Origin: Algibacter miyuki
GTDB taxonomy: Bacteria > Bacteroidota > Bacteroidia > Flavobacteriales > Flavobacteriaceae
DNA length: 64,000 bases
Direction: 5' to 3'
Assembly: GCF_030409805.1 (NCBI RefSeq)
Contig: NZ_JAUFQP010000001.1
Span: 248,001 to 312,000, forward strand
How positions within the stretch are numbered: the stretch's first letter is position 1; every line of letters begins with the position of its first letter. The notes under the pieces are model-generated. The model had not been told where the DNA came from and made no database searches. It saw nothing but the letters and a program-made list of their open reading frames with translations. A program made the translations under genes and the position numbers. This document shows, piece by piece, positions 62,793 through 64,000 of this stretch.

Positions 62793-64000
62793 TTAGAATG
62801 ATTTTAAATTAAAAAAAATGAAGCGATTTTTGCTCATTTCAGGAATCATGATGAGACCTTTTTCTGGGTTAATACCCAAATCTGCAAATTGTGAAAATCC
62901 AGAAATCACTTCTTTTACATCACCTTTTTTGTTAATTTTTAGTAATCTTCCTCCTGTCCAATCCGTAGCGTAATAATATGGACCATATTTAATGACACCG
63001 TCAAAGTTTGCTATTGGTAATCCTTTTCCAATAGGACTTATTTTTTTTGTTTTTAGGTTTATCGTCTTTAGAGTTCCTTTTTTGCTTGTTTCAAATGTAG
63101 CGCGATTGGTCATTGGTCCCCAAGTAGCTACAATTAATTCATTTTTATCTACCCACAAACCATTTGGGTATTCTAACAGGTCATTTTTTACAAAGATTTC
63201 AATATTACCACCTTCCGGAAGTTTATAAATGGTATTAGTAAAGGTATCAGATATATAAATATCTCCATTTCTAGAAGCGGCTACATCATTAATAAATTCA
63301 GAGTTTGGTAAATTTATTTTCCTAATAATTTCACCTGTTGAAATATTAATTTCTACCAAAACTCCACGGTCTCCTACATATAATAGATTTTTATATGAAG
63401 CCATTCCGGTAGGTGCATCTAAGCCTTCTATCCATCTATTAGAAATAATGTTTCCGTTTTCGTCTAGTCGTGTTATCCAACCATAACCATCTTTCTCAAG
63501 AGTTACTTTTTCGCCTCCTAAATTTGAAATAAACCACGATTTTGAAATGCTATCCCAATAGGCATTTTCTGGATTGTCTAAAATATGATTGAGATCATTA
63601 TTTTGGATTTTATAAGTTGAATCTACCATAGTATTCCACTTTGTTATAGAGCGCGATAGATGCTCTTTAGGTTCATCTTCAATACCAAAGGTGTGTAACA
63701 TCGTTTTACCTTTGAATTTTATTTTTTGTAAAACGGAAACAAATTTAGAAACGTCATAATCGCCTTGATCTAGTGGTTTTATAGCGTCAGACCAATTTGC
63801 TTTATCATTTGCAAACATGGTTACATTAGTGCCGGAAATAGAAGCGAATTTTAAATATGGCGCTGCTTTTATAGCAACCTCAAGAAGGCGATTGCCATTT
63901 CCGGCACGCATTTCATGGCATAAATGTAATGTTAGAAATAAGTTTGGTTCATTAACTTCTTCAATGTATGGAATAGCTTCTTCTGCAGATTCTATAAAAC
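62793..64000 (-). CDS. sugar-isomerase-like TIM barrel fused to SMP-30/gluconolactonase-like propeller (cut by window edge)
   Basis: The frame is open through the ATG at 63911 to the window edge ('IPYIEEVNEPNLFLTLHLCHEM' lies upstream), so the gene starts beyond 64000. The visible N-terminal 130 residues resemble the end of a xylose-isomerase-like TIM barrel: 'LTLHLCHEMRAGNGNRL', 'PYLKFASISGTNVTMF', 'PLDQGDYDVSKFVSVL', 'EHLSRSITKWNTM'. From about residue 145 of the visible part to the end is a six-bladed propeller with 'FINDVAASRNGDIYISDTFTNTIYKL', 'YPNGLWVDKNELIVATWG' and 'NFDGVIKYGPYYYATDWTGG' like SMP-30 lactonases. The combination may take a sugar through isomerization or epimerization and a lactone step, but no reaction is known to me. 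Whether it is exported cannot be judged. Confidence 0.7.
   Translation of the reverse strand, partial: FIESAEEAIPYIEEVNEPNLFLTLHLCHEMRAGNGNRLLEVAIKAAPYLKFASISGTNVTMFANDKANWSDAIKPLDQGDYDVSKFVSVLQKIKFKGKTMLHTFGIEDEPKEHLSRSITKWNTMVDSTYKIQNNDLNHILDNPENAYWDSISKSWFISNLGGEKVTLEKDGYGWITRLDENGNIISNRWIEGLDAPTGMASYKNLLYVGDRGVLVEINISTGEIIRKINLPNSEFINDVAASRNGDIYISDTFTNTIYKLPEGGNIEIFVKNDLLEYPNGLWVDKNELIVATWGPMTNRATFETSKKGTLKTINLKTKKISPIGKGLPIANFDGVIKYGPYYYATDWTGGRLLKINKKGDVKEVISGFSQFADLGINPEKGLIMIPEMSKNRFIFFNLKSF

Noticed and set aside
1-64000. CRISPR arrays, tRNA or rRNA genes, insertion sequences
   Set aside because: No spaced direct repeats, no tRNA-like cloverleaf near gaps and no transposase-like ORF were found by reading.

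Overview
The window is AT-rich DNA from a member of the Bacteroidota, most likely a marine Flavobacteriaceae-type bacterium. The evidence is SusC/SusD pairs, many lipoprotein signal peptides, a C-terminal type IX secretion sorting domain on one enzyme, and -7 promoter boxes of the TAnnTTTG kind. No rRNA, tRNA, CRISPR array or insertion sequence was seen. The whole window reads as one polysaccharide utilization locus joined to an L-rhamnose catabolic operon. The best guess for the substrate is the green-algal sulfated polysaccharide ulvan (rhamnose-sulfate, uronic acids, xylose). This rests on the gene inventory: three GH78 and one GH106 alpha-L-rhamnosidases, sulfatases, four candidate polysaccharide lyases, GH2, GH3, GH39-like and GH43 enzymes, and rhamnose catabolism. 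It is inference, not proof.

Layout, forward strand. 2-7683: a SusD cut by the window edge, then SusC, SusD and a DUF1735-type lipoprotein, ended by a strong hairpin. 7773-7982: the 3' remnant of a rhaT-like rhamnose symporter gene. 8099-14546: GH78, GH43 and a GH39-like gene broken by an in-frame TAG. 14865-19511: a second SusC/SusD pair. 19741-25163: GH3, a nucleoside-hydrolase-like secreted protein, DUF1080, a PF05426-type lyase and rhamnose mutarotase RhaM. 25301-27748: a multidomain secreted BNR_4 lyase candidate. 27922-49165: two tandem GH78 genes, a partial tandem duplication, two sulfatases, GH2, GH106, a third sulfatase, a second BNR_4 protein and a heparinase II/III-like protein. 49385-52101: a double-DUF1080 lipoprotein with a Tat-exported Gfo/Idh/MocA oxidoreductase, a candidate non-hydrolytic (3-keto) glycoside cleavage pair.

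Reverse strand. 62639-53508 is the rhamnose operon: bifunctional aldolase/dehydrogenase (frameshifted), isomerase, kinase, a second class II aldolase-like protein, an NCS1-family permease and a lactaldehyde dehydrogenase. A GntR/LacI-type regulator (53338-52292) follows as its own unit. A TIM-barrel plus beta-propeller fusion gene runs off the right edge.

How it fits together: lyases and glycosidases outside the membrane and in the periplasm would break the polymer, sulfatases would remove sulfate, SusC/D pairs would import oligomers, and released L-rhamnose would pass through RhaM, RhaI, RhaB, aldolase and AldA. The most notable new signal is a shared promoter element: an octamer CAG(G/T)A(C/T)AG before seven transcription units on both strands. 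In six of the seven it stands exactly 19 bp before a TAnnTTT-like -7 box, and an imperfect second octamer often lies 10 bp further upstream. It ties the depolymerization genes, the DUF1080/oxidoreductase pair and the rhamnose operon into one candidate regulon. Four lesions (rhaT remnant, GH39-like nonsense codon, 315-bp duplication, aldolase/dehydrogenase frameshift) fall within the same locus and suggest either decay or assembly errors.
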